A stretch of 64,000 nucleotides of DNA. It comes from Motacilla alba alba (lineage: Eukaryota; Chordata; Aves; Passeriformes; Motacillidae). The stretch's first letter is position 1; every line of letters starts with the position of its first letter. This document shows, piece by piece, positions 48,243-61,553 of the stretch. Location: the NCBI RefSeq assembly GCF_015832195.1, contig NC_052017.1, positions 69,813,801 through 69,877,800 on the forward strand, given 5' to 3'. Below the pieces are notes generated by a model. That model worked only from the letters and a program-made list of their open reading frames with translations, did not search any database and had not been told where the DNA came from. Both the position numbers and the translations under genes were made by a program.

Positions 48243-50058
48243 AGACTGTCACAGCTGTTGGTCATTCTGCAGTACTTTCTGCTAAACTTTATTTTTGATC
48301 TGGGGAAAAAACCCTGGCCCTGTGCACACTGTTAGCTCAGACAGGTGATAATGTGCCTGTCTTAGGTGATCAGAATGACAATTGGTATCATTACTATGCC
48401 TGCAGATAATTTAGGATTCATTAAAGTGAATGTTCAGGGGGGGAAAGTGCATGATTGCAGTTTAGCATTGTGGTATTACGGCATCCCTGGCTCTAGCAGG
48501 CAAATGAGGAACATTGTAGCTCAGCATTTTCTGGATTGTAGGGATCTATCTGTTGGCTTAGGCTTTGCAAAAATGTAAGTGGTATTTACAATTGCACTTG
48601 GCAATGAGCTGCTTTTTTCTGATACGAGTCCAAATGCTAGGGTTATAATTACTGTGAATGTTGCATCCTGCAATCTGGAAGCATAAGCAACATGCATCGG
48701 TCTGGTCTTCACAAAGAAATTGTTGAGGGCTGCAGTGGCCATCCCTGAGGAATCTTCCCATGGCCCTGAATTATGTAGCAAGCCCACATCTATGTAATCT
48801 CCTCTCCATACTGTTTCATTTTGCCTGCAATAACTGTATTAGACACTATTGCAGATTCACTCTGCAGGCTCATGCTGGTCCAGATGTAAGATGTGGGATT
48901 TATCATCTTCTAGGGACTAATTTTAAATACTTTAAACAAAATGGAAGGCCTTCAATAGGAAGGAGATGCACTTGAAAATAGATACTCTTTTATAGAGCAG
49001 TCTTGCAGGTCATATTATAGTCCTCGTAGTGATCAAGGGAGAGAGCACGCCTTGATTCTTGGGAGTAGCAGCATAAGGATTACACAAGTCTTTTTTGGAA
49101 GTCCTGATCTTGACAGTGATCTGTGTAGATGCATACCAGATCAAGCCAGAGCAAAGCCACATAGGCAGCCAACACCTAGAGACCTAAAAAAATACTACAT
49201 TAATGCTTACAGTGACTGAGAGGGGTTGCCTAAATTTGGGGCTGGCATGGGTAAGATGACAACTAAGGTATGAATCACTCTGTGGGCCTGCTGTATGCTG
49301 TTGGCATTGAAGGGTTCCTTGTTGCCTGCTGCCAAGAGGTAAATCTGCACAAGGGATGGACGATGGACACCTCACAGGCTAAAACAGCACTTGAAATCTA
49401 CTGGACTCAGTGGATGAAAACTGAAGCTAAAACCACAGCTGAAATATTGAGCCAGGCTATAAATAAAGTACCTGAGTGAACTGAAGAGAAATTGTTTTTA
49501 AAGGAACAGAGCAGAGGGAGAGACCCATGTACATGCCTTGCACTTCAGTGTTGGGATGCAGCTTGGCTGAGTATTTTTTCTGGTGGGTAATAGAGTGTGT
49601 GCTTACAAAAAATACATTTGAACAAACATGGATGCCACAATGTTAATGGGATGGGCTTTTTTTTTCCCATAAGCAATTTGCTAAGTTTTTCTGTAAAATC
49701 TGATTAACAAAAGTCCAAGTAACTGGTGCATTTCCTATGCCAAACACCTTTTCTTACAGACATACAGTCACAGAAAAGTAAGAGATTCTTACACAGGTAA
49801 GCTCACAGTCTTTATTTTATCTATAAGGAAAAAAGTCCCCTGAAAACTAAATAAATCTCAAAATATTCTTCTCTAGATTTTGGTTTTGCACTGTATTATG
49901 AATTTGGCAGAGCAGAAAATTTTTCAGCTAAGGATAGAGGGGTTTTTATACAGACAGACTTACTCTTTCTGTCCTGTGTGTCCCTACATGTGTCTTTATG
50001 TATGTATGTCATTTAGAGAAGAAAAAGATGAACTATACCCTCTTTGCTGAACTATACC
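48243..50058. other. 1.8 kb of non-coding DNA between inverted-repeat arms
   Basis: This is the interior of the inverted repeat. It has short open frames only (70 codons at 48366-48578 plus, 88 codons at 48521-48787 minus), none resembling a transposase. If the whole were a transposon, it would be a non-autonomous or heavily decayed one. No target-site duplication is apparent outside the arms. Confidence 0.5.
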
Positions 50059-50060
50059 CT
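50030..50060. repeat. Short direct repeat, 12 bp twice
   Basis: GAACTATACCCT occurs at 50030-50041 and 50049-50060, 19 bp apart start to start. The second copy abuts the right arm of the inverted repeat. Confidence 0.8.
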
Positions 50061-50112
50061 AGTTAGCAAAGACTAACTCTCAGCTTGAAAAACATTATTT
50101 TCAGCTTGAGAA
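50059..50112 (-). repeat. Right arm of long-range inverted repeat
   Basis: The reverse complement matches 48189-48242 at 50 of 54 positions. The internal 21-bp spacing of the TTCTCAAGCTG motif is shared by both arms (the inner copy on this side has one change), so the doubled motif predates the divergence of the two arms. Confidence 0.85.
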
Positions 50113-53100
50113 CTTAGCTTTGTAATAAACTCAAACTAAAGTGAAGCCAGAGGAAGGCTGGCTGTGTGCTCAGCCTCTGCAGGTAGAGTCTCATTTCCAG
50201 CTTATTCTATAAACAGACTCTTTTCTTCTATTATTTAAAACTGCTCAGCTGCTTCTCTGCAAGAAAACAGCAAAGGCAATTGAGCACAGTCTTGGTCACG
50301 TAAGTGGCTCTTGTCGCAGAAGCTAGTTCGTATTCAGTGCTGTCCTAGTTTTTCTTTTCTCAATCCCATAAAGGTCCTTTTCAGAGTTGAAGAAATTCCA
50401 ATTAATGAGCACTGGAATCAGTGTGTGAGCAAAAAAAAAGTACAGTATTTAGCATACTGCTACAAAATTATGGAAAATATTTACATACCTTTTAATGTCC
50501 TCTCATATTCTCTTAAGTTGTTGGGTTTTTCTCTAATTTTCATTTGACCATTTCAAGCATAACTAACATATTTTGCATTATTTTTACACTTCCAGCATCT
50601 ACTCTGTAGAAACAGTGAACGCAAAGGTGCAGGTGGCTGAGTTCAAAAGATTAATTTGCTGAGGAGAACTAGGACTTTCCAACTGTATTTCTGTGCTTGA
50701 GTTTCTTAATAAAGCCACGGTGTTATCCTGAACTTAGGCTAACTCCATGGTTACGGTGGTGTCGATTAACCATAGTGTCAAAGAATCACTCAGCCTGGAG
50801 CAGCCAATACAGAGATTTTTAGTTTTCCTCTCCTCTTCATCCAAGCATGGAAAAGGGGGCAGGTTTCTCTGTGTTCTTGTTACACGTTATCTAAATATAT
50901 CGATCACTTCCTCCGGACTCTTATCTGTTTGCTCTGCAGTGGCTGTGGTTCATTCACGCTGGGATTTGCAGGGAAGCTGAATGGATACAGCCACGTGAGA
51001 GGTACCGGTGGGCTGTTTCAAGCTGGGTTACACTGTGCCTGGCTTCTCTTTTGTTTCTTCTGGCTGGTTGTTTGACATCCGCCAGCCTCTCTGTTCATTA
51101 AGGCGGCGTGATGAATGGAAGGCAGCGAGTGTAATTGGGGCAGTTAGGGCCACCTGGTTCATAAATATAACAAACATCCACTAGTGCATCTCTTTCAGCA
51201 CCACGTTTACCAGTGAAGTGCAAACTGACTGATAGTGAATGGAAATCATGAACTGATGTGAAGATTCTAGCAGTTCCCAGAGTCACACTGGCTCCTCTTG
51301 CCCCAGCCTTTTTTTACGGCCCTTAAAATAACATTTTCAAAGGTGGGGCTCCCCTAATAACAGAGGCTACATTCATGCAGCATTATTGTTTGTGGAGTTT
51401 TTACACTGGGATAAATTCATTAGAGTAGATCCTGCACAACGCCAAGGGTGGGTGTACCCAGCCATACAGAATTGAGCTGGTGGCTGGCACAGTGGTTTTT
51501 GTGCCATTTGTGCAATACGTGTGTGGCACAGGTAATTTGCTGGGGAAGGCAGGAGGAGGGGTTTGTGTGCCCCTGATAGTCCTTGTACAGAGAGGGGAGG
51601 AAGTTCAGCCCACAAGAGACTCAATACCAGCTGATTTAAACACCATCTTCACACTTCTCCTGAGCTGAGCTCTCCAGACCTGACTTGAGCAGTGCTACAG
51701 TGGGCAGAGATGTGGAGCCATCTCAAGTTGGAAGCATGGATATCCCACTTATGCCCAGGACTGGATAACATTGACTCGTAGATGTGACCTTGGACTCAGC
51801 AGTGATCAGTGAAAGCAGTGCTCACAGTGTATGGAACAGCCCCATGCTGGTCACTGAGGATAATGTCTTTAGCAGACTTTGCATCATGAAGCGGTTAATG
51901 AATTCTTTTGTAGTGAAAGGCTGGATTCAATAAAAGTTTCTGGGGCAAGTTACCATAGCCTGCCATACTACAGTGCGTCAGGCAGACCCTTGGTTTTTTT
52001 CCCTTTTCATTTATTTTTTCTTCCCCTTTTAATTTTAAATTGAGTGCAGCTGACTGCCTCCAATGCTGTTAACAATGGCACTTCTTTCCCTGGGACAATG
52101 TAACATTTAAAACAGATAAAAGCTCATGTGGGGCTAATAAAAGTTTGCCCCCATCCTCATTCCTGTAGGGCAAGTTTCCTCATCGTTAACATTTTAAGTA
52201 GCAGCTCTATGAATATGAATGTAATTGACTTTTACACGCTATTACTCATCAGCGGGTAACTCCGAACAGGCGGCACTGGAGGGATGTGCAGAGTCTCAAA
52301 GAAACTTTGTGGCCCAGCAGCAGGGGAGCAATGTTGTGCGAGATGAATCCTCAGCTGGGACTGGGAGGTCAGTGGGTGAATAACTGCGGGGACCAGAGTG
52401 CTGAGCATGGCAGCCCAGTGGCCCCAGTCCAGCAAAATGGAAGGACGCACAGAGGTGACCCTCAGCAGCCTGTGTGCTCCTTCTGGTGGTTGATGAAGAG
52501 AAGGGAGCAAGTCAGTGGGTTCCCATTCCAGATTTTCCATCAGAATTGCTCGTACAGGTTGGGTTAGGGGTCCAAATGAAACCCTCCTAGCACTGGTCTT
52601 TGGTCCCTATCAGGGACAAGGAAAGGCATATGACTTGCATACCTTATTGGATGGAATGCTAACAAATTCATCATTGTTAGTTTTCAAATTATTGAATACT
52701 AACAAAAATCCCTATTAGCAACATTATGATTTTGAAGGCACTGTAAAAGTGTTAGGTTTTATAAATGCCCTTCAAGGTGACTTCTTTCCTGATGAGTTTG
52801 TGCATGCTATATATGTGCTTTTACACAATCAGTCTAAATTCTCCTTCAGTCAGCAAACCAACTAGTTTTAAAGTAGTCTGTGTGTTGCAGGGACATGTAT
52901 TTTGACTGTCCTCCCTGCAGAACTCAATCCAGAACATCCATGACTTTTCCTTCCTGGATTTTCCTTTGCCTGTGGTGATCTTTGGATTAGGCTCCATTGT
53001 GCTTTGCATATCTATGCATCTTTGTGAGGGGATTTTTTTTTCAATGGTTTTAAAGCCTTGGTCAGTGCTATGACAGGAAGGTGCCTCTGTTCTTTTCCTC

Positions 53101-56100
53101 CACCTCCTCCTAGTCTCTTTGTTGTTGGACAGTTCTTGGTTCTCCCCTCAGTTGCTGTTGGCTGTAGCTACCAAACCTGCCCACTGTGAGGCTGAGCCTC
53201 TGCCCTGCCCTTCCCACAAAAAACACAGGACCAAAGAGTTGGTGAATTATGCACTGTTTATATTTACAAATTTAGAAATACGATTGCTCCCCACCAATGT
53301 TTACCAATTATATATTCCAGCCAAAGCAGGCATGAGTCATTTTTTACCTTGCTCATAGAAAATTTAAAAAGCCTTAAACACCCACAAAATTTGCTTACTC
53401 TTCAGGTGTAGCCCCCGGAAGGGTGAGGACAGCTTCCGCCGTATTCTGGTAGGAAACATCACTGACATGACTATTGGGAAGTTGACCAGTGATGGGTGAT
53501 GTGCAGAAAAATATGGAAAAGGCCATGAGGTCAGATGCTGAGGACAACTTTGAAAAAAATGCTGGGTTGCAAAAAGTGTGCTTGTTTTCAGCAAGGGCTT
53601 TTCATGACGTGTCGCCTGACGACTCTGCCTGGTGTTTGTAGAATTAAGCCAGTCTTTATCCACAAAGATAGGAAGTCAGATCTTTTGATGCACTAGTGGC
53701 CGTCAGCAAACTGATACAGATGGTCGTTTTGTTCAGAACAATGTGCACAAAAGTATCCCAGAGGTGCAGCTCAAAATACCCACATTGCTCTCGTGTGTCA
53801 CTCCCTCTCTTTCCATTAATGCAAAATGACTCACAGGCTTGAAAAGGCAAACATTGATCAAAAGACCGAAGAGTGATTTACTGGTGCAGGATGGGACAAG
53901 ATGTTGTTTTAGCCCAACAAACAGTAACTACATTTAGAGGTATTGCCAAGGGAGTCCGAGGCGGTGCTTGCTTACTAAATTGGGTAAAATGCAGGGATTT
54001 CACCAAATGCAAATGACAATGAACAATATGTATGACTCAATATATCCGCTATGCTTTCAATGTGCAGTCAGAGGGTGGTATAGCTGACCTTTTAAAGTGA
54101 TGCTTTTCAAACCACATTGTTATGATTATCAAAGTGTTCATTTTAGAGTACAATATTTGGACCCACTCCTGTTAATTTTCTTGTGTATCATTTGAAGGCT
54201 GTTTTCCCCTCTGTTTATAAGAAAAGGACTTCCAGGCAACCCCTAGAGTGTCATACATTTATTTCTATGTCTAATCCGAGAGCGAAACTTGCCATCAGTT
54301 CTCCGAGGCTTGACACACACCTCTGGAGTACTTCAAGTCACATATGGAATTAGCTAAAATAAGTTGGATGGTAATTTTGTGAGACCTTCCTGTGTGCCAG
54401 AAATAGTCTTCAAGAACAATGTAGGGCAAGAAATATTCTCTGCTCTTTAGCCTCAGCTTCCTCCTATCTAAAAGCTGTCAGTGGCATCTCTGGCTGTGCA
54501 GAGCAGATCCCAGAATGGCTGCGGGGTGATTCCCATTTTGCAGTACTGTAAGGGAAAGAAAAGAATCTGGCATCATATTTGTAAATTGAAGTGTAGAAAA
54601 GTCTAAAAAAAGTAAAACAGTCGCAGCTCATAGTCAGCCCAAGGCCAGCAGGCAGACTGGAACAAGGCCCCAGCAAATCCAAGAGAGGCAGTTTTGCTGG
54701 GATGCATTTCCTCTCCGTCCTCCATCAGCCAAGCCAAAAACTTAACAGGAAAAAAATAAAAAGGAAGCCGTACAGAGCAATTTGGCTGCACAACTGGCTG
54801 CACTTATCACAGATAAATAGCCTGGGCCCAGCTTCTCCATGGTGTGAGGACTCAGTGCAGTGCTCAGGGGCTGGGTGAGACGCTGGGAAGCAGTGATGGC
54901 CACCACCCTGCTTCCCGCTGCTCATCCCTGAGCAGTCACACCTCCGGCCTGAGGGGTCTGGCACAGGCTGGGCCCACCACAGTTAAAGCACAGCTTTCCT
55001 GGAGCATGAGCTGTGATGCTCAGATACCCTATCAGGTGAAGAGTTAAGTACTAAAAAATAGCAGAATTTTGTATCAGGTCGAGGATGCCTTATTTTGATC
55101 ATGGAGGTCAGACACAGACATGGGAATTCCCCCAAGCTGGTTTATTTGCAGATTTGTTCAGACAGTTTCTTTTTTTTTTTTTTTTTCTTTTTTTTTTGGT
55201 AACAAATCAGCCTGTTTTTTATAATAATCTCATCTTGAAACTTGAGAGGAAGGGAATGTATGGGTGAGCAGCTAATATCAGTGAGTTCTGGAAACTCCCT
55301 TTTTATGGTCGCTCTCATTTAGCAGCTGTTATGATACTTTCATTGCATTAAAAACTTACTTTACAAGACTGACAATAAATTAACTTCATCTCTTCCAGTA
55401 AAACTAGCTTCAGATCACAATAAGTTTGAAAAAAGAACTACTAAATAATATTAATATACAGACAACAGGGCTTTGGTCTAATATATCATGAAAAAATAAA
55501 GCATCAAAGGTGTTACGATTGACGAAGGCAAAGCTATTTTTCTTTACCGATATTCCCCTGGTTCAAATACTATTTTAAGAGTGTATATGTAGGATCTACT
55601 GACTCGTAGATGCAAACATCGGTTTAAAATTAATTTGAAAATATCTCTTTATATGAAGCAATATATTTACTGATTTAAATCATACCCATCTGGACATGTT
55701 TATCAAAATCAATCCTTGTCTACTATAAGCCATTTGCTGCCATTGCCACCCACTGGCCAGGGACAAACAACCATCCTGTTACTGACCCAGATCAACAAAT
55801 ATCCTGATTAAACAGACACATCTTGCTACATATCCAACTGCTTCCTCTAAGCATCTTGCCTTTAACACAAAATCTGGCCAGCTTTGTACAAAATGTATTT
55901 ACTGTTTTTATCTTTAAAACATGAATCATAGTCTGGGAAGGAGGGGGCAGGGGGAGCCTGTTCTGCAGAACATGAACTCTGATCTATAGTTTCATCCTTC
56001 TGTCATCTCTTTAAATGTAATATCTAAAAACTGAAGGGTGTCATCCTTTTATGTTTCTGTAAGATGAGACACAGTTTTGGTAATGTGTAGTAAAATAATG

Positions 56101-57027
56101 AAACCGAATTAGAGACTGTAGGGAGCCATTTCTCTCACATAAGGGTCAGCATATATGGTAATACTTTGGATTAAGTACAAAATTACTACAGGACTGTAAT
56201 AACTAACCTTGTTAATCTTTTCTCATTTTCTTAAGAGTAGATCAAAAAGAAATACAACAATCACAGCTTAATATTTGAATCCTTCTCTGCTTTAATCAGA
56301 GCCCTTTATATACTGTGATTGTGGGTGTTATTTTGTCCTAATATTACTAACAATTTTATTAATCGTGTCTGTTGTTGATTGGTTTACCACTTTCCTTCAC
56401 AAATGATTTCAGGGTCCAATATTTAGGCCTTTTTTGGAAAACTGATACAAAAATTATTATTCTTAAAGGAGCTGCTCTTCCCTTAGGTACTCATGAACAA
56501 AAGCTAAACCAGGCCCTTGGACTTCTCTTGCCTGTGCCTTTCGGTACCATACCAGGTTCATACCACCAATGCTGAGACAGCCTTCTCTACAAACGAAAGG
56601 CAAAGAAAGGCGATAATGTTTTGTTCTCTGCATCATTAGTAAGGGGGAAGGAGGAGAAGAACTTAGCAGAACAACTGCATCTTTTGTTTTTAGGTTCTCT
56701 GGAACAATTCTGCCAGGCAGCGCATTTTCCCTCTGTTTCATTTGTCTTTGTTATTTTCCTATCTAATTAAAATTCTGCAGTGCCGTCATGAAATTGTTGT
56801 CCATTTAAGGTCACAAACAGCTTCTGTCCTAATGAAATATGAATTGCATTAGTTAATTGAATTGTGCACTTATTGTGTGTTGTGAATGGACTGAGCACAC
56901 TTATATTCTTAACATATACTGAGCATTTTATCAGTTTAGGCAGTGTGTAGACATAGAAAATGCTGCTATCATTCTTTGCATCATAATTGGGAGATTTAAT
57001 TGGCAATAGATGGAGCTAAGAAGAGTT
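50113..57027. other. Non-coding unique DNA
   Basis: No gene is recognised. A T-rich tract lies at 55166-55197, and AT-rich low-CpG sequence fills 55300-56460. Open frames are below about 105 codons and unremarkable. Confidence 0.55.
55166..55197. repeat. Interrupted poly(T) tract
   Basis: T3, C, T17, C and T10 form a near-continuous T run on the plus strand (poly(A) on the minus strand). No adjacent retroposed gene or SINE was recognised to the right, where its body would lie. Confidence 0.85.
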
Positions 57028-57175
57028 TGTGAAGAACAAGAACTCTAAGATCTCACACAGGCATCTGCTAGCCGGGTTGAGATCGGCTCTTCAGTGGTCT
57101 GGGGTCAGGGCACAGTACCAAGCGGAAAACTCGAATAAACCCTTATTATGCACGGTGTCTCTGTGATGTCTGTCA
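57028..57175 (+). mobile_element. Possible LTR 3' portion (R-U5-like) of an endogenous retrovirus
   Basis: A GC-richer block with CCGGGTTGAGATCGGCTC and AGCGGAAAACTCG runs into the polyadenylation signal AATAAA at 57134-57139. A GGTGTCTCTGTG-rich stretch then follows and ends in a terminal CA dinucleotide near 57175. This layout (signal, short R, U5, CA end) is that of an avian LTR. No primer-binding site, 5' boundary or target-site duplication could be identified, and no internal viral gene was seen. A solo or truncated LTR is inferred. A chance AATAAA in unique DNA cannot be excluded. Confidence 0.35.
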
Positions 57176-57707
57176 AGATAGGAAGAACCAAGGGGGAGTA
57201 ACAAAACATCTGTGGCCTTCTGCAGCAGGAGGCTTTCTGGGTTAAATGAACCTTGTAATTGAAACCCTCAGTGCACGGTCCAGACCGTTCTCTTCCAGGG
57301 TCTGCCCAGTCTCTGTGCAGATACTACCCCCATACCCCTGGTAACACAACAAGCTGAGCTCTGGGGTCCTTTTCACAGCTGGGAGGTGATTTCTTTGAAC
57401 GGTGGGAAGACTCACTTTAGGATGTTGAGGACCTGATCAAAGTCAAATGAAAGCATGGGAACTCTTTCCATTGACCTCGGGGCTGTGGATGAAGCAGGTG
57501 CTTACAGGAAGTGTAGGCTCTGGCACTGAGCCTTTACAACATGGATGTTTTGCATCGGTAACCACTCAGTGGTGGACTCTACTAATGAACCAGAGTATTT
57601 TAGAGGATGGTCGTTAGCTGGGAAAACAGTAACAGAATACTGGATTCCATTTCCTTGCACAGGTCTTGATTTTTCACTTAGTTCTTCAGACTGCTCAGCA
57701 TCGTACA

Positions 57708-57797
57708 TACACACACATGTATTGTTGTGTGTCTATATATATACACATACATATGTGTAATATGCATATGTATATACATTTACACATATGTATATCT
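57708..57797. repeat. TA/TG/CA-rich low-complexity tract
   Basis: The stretch is dominated by alternating purine-pyrimidine words (CACACATG, TATATATACACATACATATG, ATATGCATATGTATATACAT). It is a degenerate TG/TA repeat, capable of Z-DNA or cruciform formation. The repeat unit is not exact. Confidence 0.8.
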
Positions 57798-58750
57798 CCA
57801 GTATGTAGGCATTAGATTTATTTCCAGGGAAAAGTATCTTTGGATTCTGCATAATACTTCTGTAATATAGTAAATCTGAATATAGTATCTTCCAGATATC
57901 CTTGAGCTTGACAGGCATGGAGAGATGCCTTTTGTTCTGTCAAATAGTGCCTCCCTTAGCTTGAAATGGTACTTCATTCAACAGTAGGCTGAAAGGAAAG
58001 ATAAGCAGTGTTCAGGTTGAAGAGTTGTTGAGAAATTTCTTCTTGTTGTTGTTATTTTCCACTCAAAAACTGAGGAGATATGCACATAGAAGTTTCTTTT
58101 ACTATAGCAAAATAATGCGGGAATATAAAACCACTTAAGATAAACACAGCTAAAAAATGACTTGCCACAATACACAATTCACAAAGGGAAATACCATGAC
58201 CGTTTTTACAAGAGAAACAGAGAGAAGAGTGTCTGTGCTTGATCTCAGCATGGACACCCCATTTGTGGGGACTTCCCAGCTCTGCACACACGCAGAGGCA
58301 CTTGTCATTTCCCACTGTGGGTGATCCTCCACAGCTGCTGTAGCACTCACCTTCCAGGAACACTTCTCCATGGGCCCCAGACAAGCACTTTGTACCACCA
58401 CCTACAGATGATACACCGAGATACAAAGATTAAATGAGGGATTCTGGTTCAGGTAGGTAGGCAAGGACTTTCCCCTGTATGCTTGATAGACGGGAAGAGA
58501 GGTTTCATCGGAGGGCAATGTGGGAATAGCCACATTATATGGCTGTTTCTCTGCATCACCTGGAAGAGTTCCTTTCTCAGTCATTGTAATTACTGAACCT
58601 AAGGGGATCTGCCTCTGGGTGTAGTTGTTGCATTACAGAAGTGCTTCAAGCAGATGAGTTTCCTGCACTCCCCAACTGTCCCGAGAGTCTCATACCTGCT
58701 TAAACTTCTGACTGAGGAGTTTCCCACCTAGTGCTCATATCACTTGGTTC

Positions 58751-58754
<4 letters not shown>

Positions 58755-58792
<38 letters not shown>
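58755..58792. repeat. (CT)19 microsatellite
   Basis: Nineteen uninterrupted CT units stand in the plus strand (GA on the minus strand). It is probably polymorphic in length. Confidence 0.95.
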
Positions 58793-58796
<4 letters not shown>

Positions 58797-59770
58797 TTAT
58801 TGCATTGGCCTCAGTACCGAGAGCTGTAGCTGAGCAACTGATGAATATCCTTGCCCGCATGAAAGGGTTCAGGAGGTGATTAAGAAGGGGTGGGTGTCTG
58901 TAATGGTTTGGTGAAGTCCTGACAGATTCACAGGCAGTGGGCAAATGACTGAGAGCGAAAGTGGTGGGATGGGGCGTGAAGGGTGATTGGCAGTGGTTGC
59001 TTAGTGGTCTGAAAAGGGGTGAGTGAAAGTACTTGGGGGAGGGCTGATGGTGGGAAAGACACTACTGTGTTACCCCGTGGCACACTACAGATGAACAAGC
59101 TGTATTCTCTTCTGTGAAGCAGTTTTAAAAGACTTGATGTCATTAAAAGTGCTCACGTACGTCTGTCTAAATTATATAATATAGTGCTGCATAATTAAGC
59201 AGGGGAGGAAATGAAAGAGATTCAAGGAAGGCTGAAAAATAAAAATAAACTGAGGAGTCCTCTAGGGAGAGAGAGAAGAAGCAAAGACTGATAAACTCCT
59301 GCAGACTGATGTGATTTTGCTGTCTTCTGTAGCACCATCATGTGAAGGGAGACAGTCTGTGTCCCTGCTCCTACGGGTGGCCTTCCATGAGGACACCTGT
59401 GCTCAGCCTGCCCCTCTGTCCCTGGCTCCAGCCACAGGATCCAGTTGCCCATCTATGGTGTGGTGAATCCTTTTCTGCCCCAGCACCATCAGCGACACTT
59501 ATGTGGCCACTTCTAGCATTCCCTCCATCCTCAAACAGAGCGGGAATGCAGGGGTGGTCCTCAGAGCAGCCGGGAAGAGCGTCCTCCCCTGCTGTGATTA
59601 ATTCAGTTAAAAACCCATGACTGACCCGTCACAGTGTCTGTGGCTGGACAAAGGAGTGAAGGCGGCCCTACGTAAACAGTAGCATTTTATACCCTGGCAC
59701 ATGGTTAAATTCTGTATTGTTGCCAGGGTTTTTTTGCTTTATTTTCAGTTAAGTAAGGAACAGAACTATC

Positions 59771-59795
59771 TTTTTTTTCTTTTTTTTTTTTTTTT
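59771..59795. repeat. Interrupted poly(T) tract
   Basis: T8, C and T16 on the plus strand, followed by AAACAC. No retroposed body was recognised on the minus strand to its right. Confidence 0.85.
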
Positions 59796-60504
59796 AAACA
59801 CAGCCTCTTCCCTTTATGTTACTGTCATTATATGTTGAATTATTATTCCTTTCATTTGGATAAAGCACATGAACAAAACCTAAATTTTGTTCTGTTCACT
59901 TTTTAGTTTTCATTAAATAGTTTATGAAAATGTTCCTACTAAGATTAAAGAATTTGCACATTCTTAAAATTTGGACTTCTTTTCTCAATCTTTCATTATG
60001 CCTTGCATTTAACTTACAGCATTTTTTTAATATTAAACAATCCCATTAATTTTGCAGATAAAAAGACATACTGGAATTTTTTTCTTAAGTTAAAGATGCT
60101 ATGTTGCTTGTATAGAATTCTTTTTCAAATTTCTTTACAGTTCTTACTTTAGGAATCCATAGATTTTGTCTCAATCAAAGTCTTTTTGTTTGATGAACAT
60201 GAAAAAAATAGAAGGATATCTTTATAAACACAAAAGGACACAAAAATCTCCTGCTCAGCTAACACATAATTATTTAAAATTGTCCATCTTTACTGGCATC
60301 ATGATCAATCTACCACAGACTGTGTCCGTGTCTGTGCCTGCGCGGGGCACCACCTGCTTCAAATGAAGGCAAAGAAATGCCCAAGAGGTAGATTCAGGAT
60401 CATGTCATCTCCCACCCTTCCCCCTGTCTTGTATGGTCCTTTTGAAGTTCTCACACTAATCCCAAAAATCAGAGATTTATTTAATCCTTCAAACAAAATC
60501 CTTT

Positions 60505-60590
60505 CATTATAATTATTATAATAATAACAACTATTATTGCTATTATTGTTATTGCCACCATTATTATTACTACTACTATCCCTATTATTT
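60505..60590. repeat. Degenerate ATT/AAT-rich low-complexity tract
   Basis: TAT, ATT and AAT triplets dominate, interrupted by GCT, GCC and ACT variants, for about 85 bp. It is probably a decayed trinucleotide repeat. On the minus strand it translates into an asparagine-rich run, which is an artefact of the repeat. Confidence 0.8.
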
Positions 60591-61553
60591 TGGACCGTTA
60601 ACAGCTTTTGTTTACTGTAGAAATATTTACTTATTCTTTGAAGCTCACTAAACTCTTGTCTCAGCATTCTGTAGCAATTATCTAATTTAAATACTTTATA
60701 TAATAAGATGGTCTAATTGAGGATGGCAGGCAAAAGTATGCTGTCTTACCAGCTTTGAATTTTCTGTCCTTCCTTATGTTATTGAAATTCCTCTATTTCT
60801 TGCTTGCATGATGAGGACCGGGAGTGCTGAATATCCATCTGCACATTCTCTCTCCCTGTCACTCACTGACTCCTTGTTCAGTTAGATGGCTACATTCCCA
60901 AATGGCTTGTTCCAGTGCTCTCCCTATTGAAAAGTTTCCTGTGTTCTTATAGTCTTATTGCTCTACTCTCATCCCTGTCAAATAAAGAGTGCAGAAAGTT
61001 CAAACACAATTTTTAGAATAGATTTCTTAAATCCCAACAGCATTAAGAAATTATTATCAGTGCAATGATTATTAATGCATAATATTAAAATTTTAGAAAT
61101 GGGATCAGGAATATAACTGATTTTCCCTGTCCCCCTCCAGACTGTAGCTTTGTAGTGTATCTCTCGGCCCAAGATTTCCAATACTTGTCATGTGCCTAAC
61201 TTCAGGCCACCAAGGCAGGAGGTCCCCACTGCGAAGCTCAGTCTACTCAGGTGTCTACTCATGTGTTTAGGAATCTAACTTGAAAGCATATTTTTTCAAG
61301 ATTTAGGTGAGTGGGATACATTGCAGTGACAACGAGAAGGAACTCACGTGGGCTTTACAGTACTGACAGTTGTTTGCCCAGCCAAAAGGCAAACATTTTA
61401 TTACCATAAGCAAGTAGATAAAAAGACAGTAACTCTTATTTTGATTATGGAACTGGTTAAAATATCTTACCTTAAGGACCCTTGATCTGACACAGCTTCT
61501 GCTTCTCTACTTTCAAATATTCTGAAGTCCCACAAATGTCTGTGACAAATTGA

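Larger units (their letters stand above)
57176..61553. other. Non-coding unique DNA with simple repeats
   Basis: No gene was recognised. Simple repeats in this part are listed individually. The 59770-60170 part is strongly AT-rich. Open frames reach 124 codons (58052-58426, minus strand) and resemble nothing known. Confidence 0.55.

Noticed and set aside
60505..60590. Asparagine-rich minus-strand peptide frame
   Set aside because: It is a translation of a decayed AAT/ATT repeat rather than a gene.
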